64,000 nt of DNA from Actinokineospora bangkokensis (GTDB lineage Bacteria; Actinomycetota; Actinomycetes; Mycobacteriales; Pseudonocardiaceae). The stretch is taken from positions 93,702-157,701 of the forward strand of contig NZ_MKQR01000018.1 in NCBI RefSeq assembly GCF_001940455.1, read 5' to 3'. A program made the position numbers and the translations under genes. Positions within the stretch are counted from its first letter, which is position 1. Every line of letters starts with the position of its first letter. This document shows positions 1 through 8,111 of the stretch, one piece after another. Under the pieces are notes generated by a model, which saw only the letters and a program-made list of their open reading frames with translations, was not told the origin of the DNA and made no database searches.

Positions 1-558
1 GACGGGCGGTGGGACTACTCGCATTCGGACTCCCTCGAAGGCAAGACCGTGCTGGTCGTCGGGTACGGCTCGATCGGCTCGGCGCTGCGGCCGGTGCTGG
101 AGGTGTTCGGCGCCGAGGTCGTCGGGGTGTCCCGGCGGGCGCGCCCGGGTGTGCGCGGCGCCGAGGACCTGGCCGCGCTGCTGCCCACCGCGGACGTGGT
201 GGTGCTGCTGGCACCCGCGACCGCGCAGACCGCGGGCATGGTGGACGCGCGGTTCCTGGCCCGGATGCGCGACGGGGCGCTGCTGGTCAACGCGGGCCGG
301 GGGGTGCTGGTGGACACCGGTGCCCTGCTCGCCGAGCTGACCTCCGGCAGGCTGCGCGCCGCGCTCGACGTCACCGACCCCGAGCCGCTGCCCGCCGGGC
401 ACCCGCTGTGGTCGGCGCCCGGCCTGCTGCTCACCCCGCACGTCGCCGGGTCCAACGGCACCGCGATGGCCAAGGCCATGGCGCTGGTCAAGGCGCAGCT
501 GGTGCGGCTGTCGCGGGGTGAGCCGCTGGTCAACACCATCACGCCGGACAGCTACTGA
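1..558 (+). CDS. D-isomer-specific 2-hydroxyacid dehydrogenase, C-terminal part (5' partial)
   Basis: NAD-dependent oxidoreductase of the D-2-hydroxyacid dehydrogenase family; the gene enters from the left edge, so the N-terminal substrate half is missing and 185 residues are visible. The Rossmann dinucleotide fold is clear, with GYGSIG at visible residues 21-26. The catalytic set follows: Arg in NAGRG, Glu in DPEPLPAGHPLW and His in LTPHVAGS, in the order and spacing of the family. It ends at a TGA followed by a strong hairpin and converges on the next gene. The substrate cannot be told from this half. Nothing ties it firmly to the NRPS genes to its right. Confidence 0.9.
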   Translation, partial: DGRWDYSHSDSLEGKTVLVVGYGSIGSALRPVLEVFGAEVVGVSRRARPGVRGAEDLAALLPTADVVVLLAPATAQTAGMVDARFLARMRDGALLVNAGRGVLVDTGALLAELTSGRLRAALDVTDPEPLPAGHPLWSAPGLLLTPHVAGSNGTAMAKAMALVKAQLVRLSRGEPLVNTITPDSY

Positions 559-566
559 GCGGCGGC

Positions 567-588
567 GGGGGCGCCGACCGGCGCCCCC
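567..588. terminator. Bidirectional hairpin terminator between convergent genes
   Basis: Perfect 9-bp stem (GGGGGCGCC / GGCGCCCCC) with a GACC tetraloop, 9 bases after the dehydrogenase stop and 24 bases before the convergent stop at 612. There is no T-tract, which is usual in high-GC actinomycetes. Confidence 0.7.
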
Positions 589-611
589 GCGGTCGGCCGC
601 GGGCCCGGGTC

Positions 612-1166
612 TCACAACCAGCCGGAGCGCACGAGCTGCCACTGGCCGTCGACCTCCAGGGGCGCGTCGGGGTCCGGGGAGGTGCCCAGCTCCCCGGCGC
701 GCACCCGCTCCAGCACCCGGCGCGTGGCGTCCACGATCTCCGGTGCGGTCCGGCGCAGCTCCGCGGCGTCCCCGGGGGCGGCCGCCTCCGGCGGGAACCC
801 CGCCTCCGCGAGCAGGCCGCCCAGGTCGGACAACCGGTCCCCCAACCAGGCCAGTGGGTCGGCCGACAGCGCCCGGTCGAACACCCGGTCGCCCGGGTCC
901 CAGCCGGTGAACACGGGGTGGTAGTGCGTGCGGTCGAAGGGCTTGCCGTCCACCGCCTCCAGGAAGTCCGCGCGCCAGATCGGCTGCTCCACGGCGATCG
1001 GCGTGGAGTCGTAGATGGACTCCTTGAGCTCGCCGCGCTCGAGCACCCGCAGCTCCAGCCGGACACCGTTCTCGGCGCCCTCCTGCCCCTTGAGCGGGTC
1101 TGGGTCCACGAAGTACAGATCGCCCAGCACGACGCAGACCTTCTCGAACCCGAAGACGTACAGCAC
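612..1166 (-). CDS. Hypothetical protein, 184 aa
   Basis: I do not recognise this family. The GTG start at 1166 is supported by a GGGAGG ribosome site just upstream. The product is acidic and soluble, without signal peptide or membrane segment. The N-terminal half reads as beta strands with alternating hydrophobic residues (VCVVLGDLYFVDPDPLKGQ) and a WRADFLEAVDG segment near residue 65; the C-terminal third is helical and charged, with LEVDGQW near the end. It is divergent from the ATP-grasp gene at 1298 across a 131-bp gap, so the two may share a control region. Codon bias is normal for the window, so the frame is real. Confidence 0.7.
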   Translation of the reverse strand: MLYVFGFEKVCVVLGDLYFVDPDPLKGQEGAENGVRLELRVLERGELKESIYDSTPIAVEQPIWRADFLEAVDGKPFDRTHYHPVFTGWDPGDRVFDRALSADPLAWLGDRLSDLGGLLAEAGFPPEAAAPGDAAELRRTAPEIVDATRRVLERVRAGELGTSPDPDAPLEVDGQWQLVRSGWL

Positions 1167-1297
1167 AGCTACCTCCCTGCCGCGAATGAGTTCCGCCCCC
1201 CGCGCCCGCCCGGCGCCCGCGCTAGGGTCGGGCCAGACCGAGAACCGGCCGCTGCTCCACCGAGCACCGCCCGGCCCAGGGGGACTGGAGGGGTTCC

Positions 1298-2569
1298 ATG
1301 ACCGACATCAGCACGCCGCGCGCCCGGCCCGACGCACCCGTGGTGCTCGTGGTCGGCAGCGGGTACCGCCCCTACCGCGAGTACATCCTGCGCGCGGTGT
1401 CCGGCCACTACCGGCTGTGGCTGCTGGACACCCGCGAGGCGACGTGGCAGCTGGACTACCTCGTCGGCGCCACCGCGGTCGACACGCACGACACCGCGGC
1501 GCTGTTCGCCGCGGCGCGCGCGGTCACCGAGGAGCTGCCGGTGGCGGGGGTGTTCACCTACGACGAGTCGCAGGTGGTCGCCTGCGCCGAGCTGGCCGAG
1601 GAGCTGGGCCTGCCCGGCAGCCCGCCTGCCACGATCCGCGCCTGCCGGGACAAGGCCGCCACCCGCGCCGCGCTGGCCGCGGCGGGCCTGCCGCAGCCCC
1701 GGTCGTCCATCGTGGACTCGCTGGCCGAGGCGCTGGCCGCCGCCGAGGCGATCGGCTACCCGGTGGTGGTCAAGGCGCGCAGCCTCGCGGGCAGCTACGG
1801 CGTCATGCGCGCCGACGACCCCGAGGCGGTGGCCACCGCGTTCGCCACCGCCGACGGCGCCGAGTTCTTCGGCCTGGACCGGCAGGAGACCGGCCGCGTG
1901 CTGGTCGAGGAGCTGCTGACCGGGCCGGAGATCAGCGTCGACGCCGCCATCTTCGACGGCGAGGTGCTGCCCACGACCATCGCCCGCAAGCGCGTCGGCT
2001 GGGCGCCGTACTTCGAGGAGGTCGGCCACGACGTCACCGGCGACGACCCGCTGTGGCAGGACGCCGAGCTGCTCGACCAGGTGCGCCGCGTCCACGAGGC
2101 GCTCGGCTTCACCTACGGCGCCACGCACTCGGAGTTCATGCTCACCGACGCCGGTCCCCGGCTGATCGAGGTCAACGCCCGGCTCGGCGGCGAGTTCATC
2201 CCGCACCTGGGCCACCTGGCGCGCGGCTGCGACGCGGTGCTCGCCGCCGTGCAGGCCGCCGCGGGCGAGCGCCCGGACACCCGGCAGCGGCACAGCGCGG
2301 CGGCGGGGATCCGGTTCCTCTACCCGCCGACCCACGTGGAGACGGTCGAGGTCATCGTGCACGAGGACCGCTTCGGCCCGACCGTGCGCGAGGTCGGGCT
2401 GACCACCCACCCCGGGGACCGGCTGGCCCTGCCGCCGGTGGCGCGGCTCAACCGCTACGCGCATGTCCTGGCCTCCGGCGAGAGCGCGGAGCAGGTGCTG
2501 GCCGACCTGGCCGAGGCTGAGCAGCTCGTCGAACTGGTGGCCACCCCGATCGAACCCCCCGTCACGTAG
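1298..2569 (+). CDS. ATP-grasp carboxylate-amine ligase
   Basis: ATP-grasp enzymes activate a carboxylate as acyl phosphate and join it to an amine, often in peptide-antibiotic pathways. The 423-residue product has a preATP-grasp domain (about 15-110), a lid and ATP-binding segment (VVVKARSLAGSYGV near 155; VEELLTGPEISVDA near 205) and the Mg-binding end of the grasp fold (LIEVNARLGGEFIPHL near 288). The ATG at 1298 sits behind GGAGGGG. It overlaps the convergent MFS gene by 8 bases. The second ATP-grasp enzyme at 5205 lies in the opposite operon and is clearly different in sequence. Its place next to the NRPS operon suggests pathway amide bond formation; substrates are unknown. Confidence 0.85.
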   Translation: MTDISTPRARPDAPVVLVVGSGYRPYREYILRAVSGHYRLWLLDTREATWQLDYLVGATAVDTHDTAALFAAARAVTEELPVAGVFTYDESQVVACAELAEELGLPGSPPATIRACRDKAATRAALAAAGLPQPRSSIVDSLAEALAAAEAIGYPVVVKARSLAGSYGVMRADDPEAVATAFATADGAEFFGLDRQETGRVLVEELLTGPEISVDAAIFDGEVLPTTIARKRVGWAPYFEEVGHDVTGDDPLWQDAELLDQVRRVHEALGFTYGATHSEFMLTDAGPRLIEVNARLGGEFIPHLGHLARGCDAVLAAVQAAAGERPDTRQRHSAAAGIRFLYPPTHVETVEVIVHEDRFGPTVREVGLTTHPGDRLALPPVARLNRYAHVLASGESAEQVLADLAEAEQLVELVATPIEPPVT

Positions 2570-3821
2570 GCCCGCTGACCCCGGCCGCACTGGCCGACCC
2601 GGCGGACCGGCGCACACCGGTCCACAGCACGGCGGCCAGTGCGGAGGCCAGCAGCGCGGGCGCGAACCGGTACACCTGCTCCGGCAGCGCGACCGACCAG
2701 CCGAGCAGGAACGACGACAGCGCCAGCGCGCCCAGGATGAACGCGCGCATCACCGCGTTGGTGCGCCCGGCGACCTCGTCGGGGATGGCGCGGAACCGGA
2801 ACTCGTTGGTGGTCACGTTCATGCCGCCCTCCGCGGCCATCAGGCAGATGAAGGCCGCGATCACCACCGGCTGCCACGGCAGCAGCAGCAGCGCGCAGGA
2901 GGCCGCGCAGAGCACGAACCAGCGGCCGATGCGCTGCTCGGGGGTGCGGTCCACCCACACCCGGTCGGCGACCCACGCCCCGGCGGCGCTGCCCGCGGCA
3001 CCGGCGGCGATCACCAGGCCGGTCCACTTGCTCGACCAGCCCCAGGTGCCCTGCACCAGCAGCACCATGACGATCGGCACCGCGCCCGCGCCCAGGTTGT
3101 GCATCGACAGCGACAGCGTCAGCCGCGGGATGCCGGGCAGGCGCCGGAAGCTGCGGAACCCCTCCACCTGCATGCGCAGGAACCCGCGCTCCACCGGTGG
3201 TTGCGGGCGCTTGGGCAGCGCGAGCGCGACCAGGGCGGTCAGCAGGAAGGTCGCGGCGTCGATCCACAGCGCCCAGTTCGTGCCCAGCGTGGCCAGCACG
3301 AGACCGGCGAGCGCGGGCCCGAGGCAGCGCGCCGCCTCGGTGGTGGCGGCGAACTTGCTGTAGGCCCAGGTGACCCGGTCCGGCGGGACCAGGGTGGGCA
3401 GCAGGCCGAAGTCGCTGGTCAGGTTGGAGACCACGTTGGCGCAGCTGGTCAGCAGCAGCATGGCGAAGACCAGCTCCACCCGCTCGGCCATGAGCAGCAG
3501 CGGGATCAGCGCGACGAGCACGCCCTGGGCCAGCTCGGAGACCAGGAAGACCCGGCGCCGCTCGAAGCCGTCGATCAGCGAGCCGAGCGCGGGCGAGAGC
3601 ACGAACGGCAGGTACTGGACGCCGAGGCTGAGCGCGGCCAGCACCGAGGACCCGGTGCCCGCCAGGATGGTCACCGGCATCGCCAGGTGCAGGAACGTGG
3701 TGCCCAGCTCGGAGGCCGCCGACGACCCGGTCAGCAGCCAGAACCGGCTCACCCGGTGCCCGGGGGCCCCGGGGGGCTGCTCGGTCGCAGCCCCCCGGCC
3801 GGTCTCCTCCGGCGCCGACAT
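2562..3821 (-). CDS. MFS transporter, probable product exporter
   Basis: Twelve-helix major facilitator protein, 419 residues, of the macrolide-efflux type. Hydrophobic spans run through the length, with the charged loop LIDGFERRRVF between early helices typical of MFS. The ATG at 3821 is chosen because it overlaps the phosphotransferase stop as TGATG; an upstream in-frame GTG would extend far into that gene. It is the last gene of the minus-strand operon and directly follows the chloramphenicol-phosphotransferase homologue, so export plus inactivation as self-resistance is the simple reading. The substrate is inferred from context only. Confidence 0.85.
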   Translation of the reverse strand: MSAPEETGRGAATEQPPGAPGHRVSRFWLLTGSSAASELGTTFLHLAMPVTILAGTGSSVLAALSLGVQYLPFVLSPALGSLIDGFERRRVFLVSELAQGVLVALIPLLLMAERVELVFAMLLLTSCANVVSNLTSDFGLLPTLVPPDRVTWAYSKFAATTEAARCLGPALAGLVLATLGTNWALWIDAATFLLTALVALALPKRPQPPVERGFLRMQVEGFRSFRRLPGIPRLTLSLSMHNLGAGAVPIVMVLLVQGTWGWSSKWTGLVIAAGAAGSAAGAWVADRVWVDRTPEQRIGRWFVLCAASCALLLLPWQPVVIAAFICLMAAEGGMNVTTNEFRFRAIPDEVAGRTNAVMRAFILGALALSSFLLGWSVALPEQVYRFAPALLASALAAVLWTGVRRSAGSASAAGVSGPT

Positions 3822-4354
3822 CACTTCACGTGCGCGGCGATCGCGCGCGCGCACTCCAGCGACTCGGTGTGGGTGGTGTCGACCTCGACGTCGTAGGTGA
3901 CGCCCACGTGCACGACCTCGGCCTGCGAGGCCGCCATCCCGGCGACCCGGTCACCGCGGGCGATCTCCCGCATGGCGGCGACCTGCGGGTCGCAGCGCAC
4001 GCCGACCCAGAGCACCGACAGGCCCTCCAGGTGCGCGCGGGTGCGCGCCTGCGAGGCCGCCCCGCTGAGGAACACGTCGTCGATGATCACACCGGCGCCC
4101 GCGCGGGCCATCGCCGCGATCCCCGCCATCCAGGCGCGCTCCATCTCCTGGAAGCCCTCGCCGAGCTCCACCTCGCCCTGCTGGCCGAACGACACCCCGG
4201 ACCCGGAGTCCACCATGGACGGCGGCAGCCGGTCGATGAGGTCGTCGACGCCGAGGTTGAGGAACGGGGTCGGCAGGATGTGCTTGAGGCAGCGCGAGAT
4301 CCCGGACTTGCCCGAGCTGGAGCCGCCGTTGAGCACGATGACCTGGGTCGTCAC
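3821..4354 (-). CDS. cpt: Chloramphenicol 3-O-phosphotransferase homologue
   Basis: The 177-residue protein has the size and sequence pattern of CPT from the chloramphenicol producer Streptomyces venezuelae, which uses ATP to phosphorylate the drug's primary 3-hydroxyl. Visible features are the P-loop GGSSSGKS at 10-17, Asp37 in GVDD (the position proposed as CPT catalytic base), [29 protein letters not shown] and the ending [10 protein letters not shown]...CARAIAAHV. Several of these stretches are near identical to CPT as I recall it. It is coupled to the MFS gene downstream (TGATG) and overlaps the dioxygenase upstream by 4 bases. The likely role is self-resistance, or a biosynthetic prodrug step on a primary alcohol of the product. 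Confidence 0.88.
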   Translation of the reverse strand: MTTQVIVLNGGSSSGKSGISRCLKHILPTPFLNLGVDDLIDRLPPSMVDSGSGVSFGQQGEVELGEGFQEMERAWMAGIAAMARAGAGVIIDDVFLSGAASQARTRAHLEGLSVLWVGVRCDPQVAAMREIARGDRVAGMAASQAEVVHVGVTYDVEVDTTHTESLECARAIAAHVK

Positions 4355-5205
4355 TTGATCGGTTCACCTTCCAGAGTGATCCGCTCCATCTTCCTGGCGT
4401 GCGGCCAGTAGTCGGAGACGGCGTAGTGCTGAGTGGCCAGATTGTCCCAGAGTGCCACGTCCCCCTCCTCCCACTGGAACCGGCACTGGAACTCCGGCCG
4501 CCACGCGGTCAGGTGGACCATGTCGAGCACGCGGCGGCTCTCGGCCTCGTCGAGGCCCTCGACGCGCACCCCGGACACCTTGTTGGAGAACAGGACCTTC
4601 TCGCCGGTGAGCGGGTGGGTGAGCACCAGCGGGTGCGCCTGCGCAGGGTACTTCTCGCGCATCCGCGCCCTGGCCTCCTCGTTGCCCTCGAAGGCCGGGG
4701 CGTAGATCTGCATCCAGTCGTGCACCACGCGCATCTCGTCGAGCTCGGAGCGGGTCGCCTCGCTCAGCGACCGGTACGCCGCGCCCATGTTCGCCCACAG
4801 CGTGTCCCCGCCGCGGGGCGGGATCTGCACGCCGCGCAGCAGCGAGCCGAAGGTGGGGACCTCGCGCCAGTTCAGGTCGCTGTGCCAGGCGTTGAGGTTG
4901 CCGGTGTGCTTCTCGTCGTGGTAGATCCCGGTGATCTCCGGGTACTCGTGGTAGGGCTGGAACGGGGAGATGCCGTGCACCAGCGGGTCGTCCTCGGAGA
5001 TGAACGGGTGCACCTCGGTGCGGCCGATCCGCCTCGCCACCTTGGCGAAGGTGTGCCGGTCGAGGTGCTGCCCCTTGAAGAAGACCACCTTGTGCTGGAG
5101 CAGCAACTCGTTGACGAAGTCGCCCAGCGCCGGGTCGGCCGGGTCGAGCCGGTAGTCGTCGAGGACCACGCCGAGGTGGGTCCCCAAGGGCCTGCGTGCC
5201 ACCAT
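4351..5205 (-). CDS. TauD/TfdA-family Fe(II)/2-oxoglutarate dioxygenase
   Basis: Non-haem iron oxygenase of 284 residues. The facial triad is visible: H108 and D110 in WHSDLNW and the distal H260 in [22 protein letters not shown], where the following Arg would bind 2-oxoglutarate. The family hydroxylates or otherwise oxidises small acids and amino acids. The ATG at 5205 overlaps the upstream stop as TGATG; a GTG one codon earlier is an alternative. It lies between an ATP-grasp ligase and the phosphotransferase in the same operon, so it probably tailors the pathway's building block or product. The substrate is not predictable. Confidence 0.85.
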   Translation of the reverse strand: MVARRPLGTHLGVVLDDYRLDPADPALGDFVNELLLQHKVVFFKGQHLDRHTFAKVARRIGRTEVHPFISEDDPLVHGISPFQPYHEYPEITGIYHDEKHTGNLNAWHSDLNWREVPTFGSLLRGVQIPPRGGDTLWANMGAAYRSLSEATRSELDEMRVVHDWMQIYAPAFEGNEEARARMREKYPAQAHPLVLTHPLTGEKVLFSNKVSGVRVEGLDEAESRRVLDMVHLTAWRPEFQCRFQWEEGDVALWDNLATQHYAVSDYWPHARKMERITLEGEPIK

Positions 5206-6476
5206 CACTCCTCTGCCTTCGTGGTGATCGAGTAGCGGGCGGCCGCGGCCGCGAGGTCGCGCTCCACCTCGGCGGTGGAACCGGCGGCCACGAAGAACCG
5301 GCCCGCGGTGCTCCAGGTGTCCGGTGGGTCGTTGAGCAGCTCACCGACCGCGGGGGTGTCCGCGTGCACCACCGAGGCGGGCAGGTCGTCGAGGCCGCGC
5401 ACCTCCAGCACCCGGCACGGCCCGGGTTCGTCGAGCGGCACGAACAGCCAACCGGACGCGCCGATCCCGGGGAAGTCCAGCATGGTCGGGCCGCCGGGCA
5501 GCTCGCTGGGCTCGCCCAGGCACGCCAGCACGGCCTCCCTCGGCATGTCCACGCCGAACACCTCGCGCAGGTGCACCGGCACCCCGGCGCCGCCGAAGCG
5601 GTTGCCGATCTCCAGGAACACCAGCTCGTCGTCCGGGGTGTGGAACAGCTCCAGGTGGAACGCGCTGTCCACCAGGCCGAGCGCGGTGGCCACCGACTGG
5701 GCGTAGTCGAACATCCTGGCGACCAGCCCGGGGTCGTCCGGGGTGACCGACACCATCGGGACCCGCTCGTGCTGGAAGGAGAACGCCGTCGTCGCGTACC
5801 GGGAGGGGCAGTACCAGATCAGCTTCCCGTCGCGGACCACGCCGTCGGAGTGGTAGATGTCGCCGTCGACGAACTCCTCGACCTCGTAGCCCTCCTCGAT
5901 GCGGCCCGCGTCGTGCTCGGCCAGCAGCTCGGCCGCGCCACCCAGCACGCTGACGCCCATGCTCGCCCCCTGGCTGCGGGGCTTGAGCACCAGCCGACCG
6001 GGCACCGCGGCCGCGAACTCCGCGAGCACGTCGCGCGGGGTCCCCGGGTCGACCGCGAGGTGGCGCGGCACGCGCACACCCGCCTCCGCGAGCGCTTCCT
6101 TCATCGCCACCTTGTCGCGGCACAGCAGCGCGGACCGGGCGTTCGTGCCCTGCACGCCGAAGTGGTCGCGCAGCCTGGCCGCGGGCAGGGTGGTGTGCTC
6201 GTAGAGACCGACGATCGCGTCGGGGGCGCCGAACTCGGCCACCAGCTCCGCCGCGGACTCGCGGATGGTGTCGGCCGCGCGGTCGTAGTTGTCCAGGTCG
6301 TCGATGTCCGGCAGGTCGAAGGTGGCGATGGCCGCGAACCGCGCCGCGACCTCCTCCGGCAGGCGCGCCGCGCTGCCCTTGGGCATCACCGCGGTCACCA
6401 CGTGGTCGTCGAAGTCGACCGCGTGCGCCTCGGAGGCGTGGAAGCCGACGCAGAGGACGTGCTTGTTCTTCGTCAT
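5205..6476 (-). CDS. ATP-grasp ligase
   Basis: 423-residue ATP-grasp protein translated from the ATG at 6476, which overlaps the previous stop as ATGA; longer open frames upstream are non-coding read-through. Motifs seen are the preATP-grasp start KHVLCVGFHASEAHAVDF, the ATP lid LVLKPRSQGASMGVSV near 160, EEFVDGDIYHSDGVV near 195 and the metal-binding segment LVFLEIGNRFGGAGVPVHL near 285. It would couple a carboxylate to an amine or an NRPS-free acyl group. It lies between the CmlA-like hydroxylase and the TauD-type oxygenase, so it probably acts on the same scaffold. It is only distantly similar to the ATP-grasp gene at 1298. Confidence 0.85.
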   Translation of the reverse strand: MTKNKHVLCVGFHASEAHAVDFDDHVVTAVMPKGSAARLPEEVAARFAAIATFDLPDIDDLDNYDRAADTIRESAAELVAEFGAPDAIVGLYEHTTLPAARLRDHFGVQGTNARSALLCRDKVAMKEALAEAGVRVPRHLAVDPGTPRDVLAEFAAAVPGRLVLKPRSQGASMGVSVLGGAAELLAEHDAGRIEEGYEVEEFVDGDIYHSDGVVRDGKLIWYCPSRYATTAFSFQHERVPMVSVTPDDPGLVARMFDYAQSVATALGLVDSAFHLELFHTPDDELVFLEIGNRFGGAGVPVHLREVFGVDMPREAVLACLGEPSELPGGPTMLDFPGIGASGWLFVPLDEPGPCRVLEVRGLDDLPASVVHADTPAVGELLNDPPDTWSTAGRFFVAAGSTAEVERDLAAAAARYSITTKAEE

Positions 6477-8110
6477 GTGCCCAGCGCAATCGTCTCGTGC
6501 AGGTACAACCGCTTCGCGGTGCGCCCGCTGTCCCTCACGTACGCGACGAGCTTGTCGCTGTCGACCATCGCGGGGTGCGCCTCGTCGTACTCGACGCACA
6601 TCACCGCCCCCAGCCAGGGTTCCTGGCCCATCGCGTACACGTACACCGAGTCCGCCCCCAGGGCGTCGACGATCGCCGCGCCCTGCTCGAAGTTCGACCC
6701 CTTGAGCCGCCTGCCCGCGTCCACCTTGCGGTCGAGCCGCTCGGGGAACAGCGGGCCGTAGAGCCAGCTGACCGGGGCGCCGACGCTCTCCATGCCGATG
6801 AACACGGTGTCGACGTGGTCCACCAGCGCGGCCACCCTCGGGTACAGCTCCGGGGAGACGTTGGTGGAGTCGGCGGCGAACAGGACGCGCTTGCCGTCGA
6901 GGTCGAGCAGCCACCCGCACTTGGTGCGGATCCGGATGTCGCCGTGCTCGCCGAGGAACGGCAGCGCGGTGACGGTGCCGCCGGGGGTGCGCACCGAGTC
7001 CATGTCGTCGAGCTCGACGACGTCGGCGAAGCCCAGCGCGTGCAGGACCCGCTTGAGGTTGGGGTCGACGAGGCTGGAGCCGGAGGACTTGGCGATGAGC
7101 ACGGTGCCGACCCGGTGGCGGATCTTGAGCAGCGTCTCCAGGAGCATGTGGTCCTGGTGGTTGTGGGTGATCATCACGTAGTCGACCCGCTCGGGCAGGT
7201 CCGCGAAGGTGAACCGGCCGTCGGCCTCGCGGGAGTACCCGCTGTAGCTGATCACCGGGTCCACCAGGAACGTCGTGCCGCGGTGGCGGACGAACACGCA
7301 CGCGTGCCCGACGTACTCGATCACGTCGCCGCCCCCGGGCGGGGCAGCCCCGGTGGCCCCGGTGGCCCCGGTTTCCACGGTGGCCCCGGTTTCCACGGTG
7401 TCTTCCTCGAAGAACCCCTTGAACACCTCGGCCCGCTCGCCGCGCAGGCCCAGCTCGGCGGTGACCCGGTCCAGGTCGTCCGCGCCCAGCCCACCGCGGA
7501 AGACGTCGTCGAGCAGCGCGGAGTCCAGCGGCACGGTCACCAGCACCTGCTCCGGCGAGTACTCCAGCACCGGCGTGGTCAGCGCGAAGTCCCGGTCGTC
7601 CGCGTGCACCTCGGAGAACCGGACCTGGTGCAACCCGCGGTCGAAGTAGGGCGAGGAGTACAGCAGCGGCTCGATGAACCGGTAGTCCGGTGTGCGGTTG
7701 TCCCGGTTGTAGAACAGCTCCACGCACCCGGCCAGCGGTTCGGGCAGCTGCTTGTAGACCGCCTCCATGGACGCGCCGGTCTGCTCGGGCAGGATCTTCT
7801 GCTCCAGCTCCTCGATCGCGTCGGCGAGCTCCAGCAGCGGCGCGCGCTGCTGCGCGGTGGCCTCGTACCACTGCTTGACCGCCTCGTGCGCGCCCTCGTG
7901 CCGCTCGATGACGAACGGGCCGCCCTGGAACCTGGCCTGCTTGAGCGCGGTGCGGTGGGTCTGCGGGTTGGCGATGAACGACTCCGCGATCGTGCGGTAG
8001 TGGTTCTTGAGGTACAGCGCGAGCGTCTGCGGCGGCAGCAGGTACGACCAGGCGTACCACCCGGCGATCGACGGCTCGGCGATGACGTTCTTCTTCAGCG
8101 ACAGCGTCAA
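6473..8110 (-). CDS. CmlA-type diiron beta-hydroxylase (metallo-beta-lactamase fold)
   Basis: The 545-residue protein has a helical N-terminal half (about 1-265) and a C-terminal metallo-beta-lactamase-fold domain, the layout of CmlA, which beta-hydroxylates the amino acid held on the CmlP carrier domain in chloramphenicol synthesis. Iron-ligand candidates are H316, H318, D320 and H321 in HNHQDH, E388 in LGEHGD and D414 in LFAADST. All six keep the CmlA spacing (H305, H307, D309, H310, E377, D403 as recalled) with a constant offset of 11. The start is a TTG at 8110 behind GGAGG. A linker of repeated ETGAT/GAT units (about 236-255) is encoded by tandem DNA repeats. It probably acts on the substrate loaded on the A-T-R NRPS of this operon. 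Confidence 0.9.
   Translation of the reverse strand: MTLSLKKNVIAEPSIAGWYAWSYLLPPQTLALYLKNHYRTIAESFIANPQTHRTALKQARFQGGPFVIERHEGAHEAVKQWYEATAQQRAPLLELADAIEELEQKILPEQTGASMEAVYKQLPEPLAGCVELFYNRDNRTPDYRFIEPLLYSSPYFDRGLHQVRFSEVHADDRDFALTTPVLEYSPEQVLVTVPLDSALLDDVFRGGLGADDLDRVTAELGLRGERAEVFKGFFEEDTVETGATVETGATGATGAAPPGGGDVIEYVGHACVFVRHRGTTFLVDPVISYSGYSREADGRFTFADLPERVDYVMITHNHQDHMLLETLLKIRHRVGTVLIAKSSGSSLVDPNLKRVLHALGFADVVELDDMDSVRTPGGTVTALPFLGEHGDIRIRTKCGWLLDLDGKRVLFAADSTNVSPELYPRVAALVDHVDTVFIGMESVGAPVSWLYGPLFPERLDRKVDAGRRLKGSNFEQGAAIVDALGADSVYVYAMGQEPWLGAVMCVEYDEAHPAMVDSDKLVAYVRDSGRTAKRLYLHETIALGT
7348..7401. repeat. Short tandem repeats in the CmlA-like linker
   Basis: Two 9-bp copies of CCCCGGTGG are followed by two 18-bp copies of CCCCGGTTTCCACGGTGG (the second differing at the last base). 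All are multiples of three and encode the Glu/Thr/Gly/Ala-rich linker between the N-terminal domain and the metallo-beta-lactamase fold. Confidence 0.9.
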
Positions 8111-8111
8111 G

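Noticed and set aside
6473..8110. Metallo-beta-lactamase resistance enzyme
   Set aside because: The large N-terminal half and ligand spacing (including E388 and D414) fit CmlA-type diiron oxygenases, not beta-lactamases.
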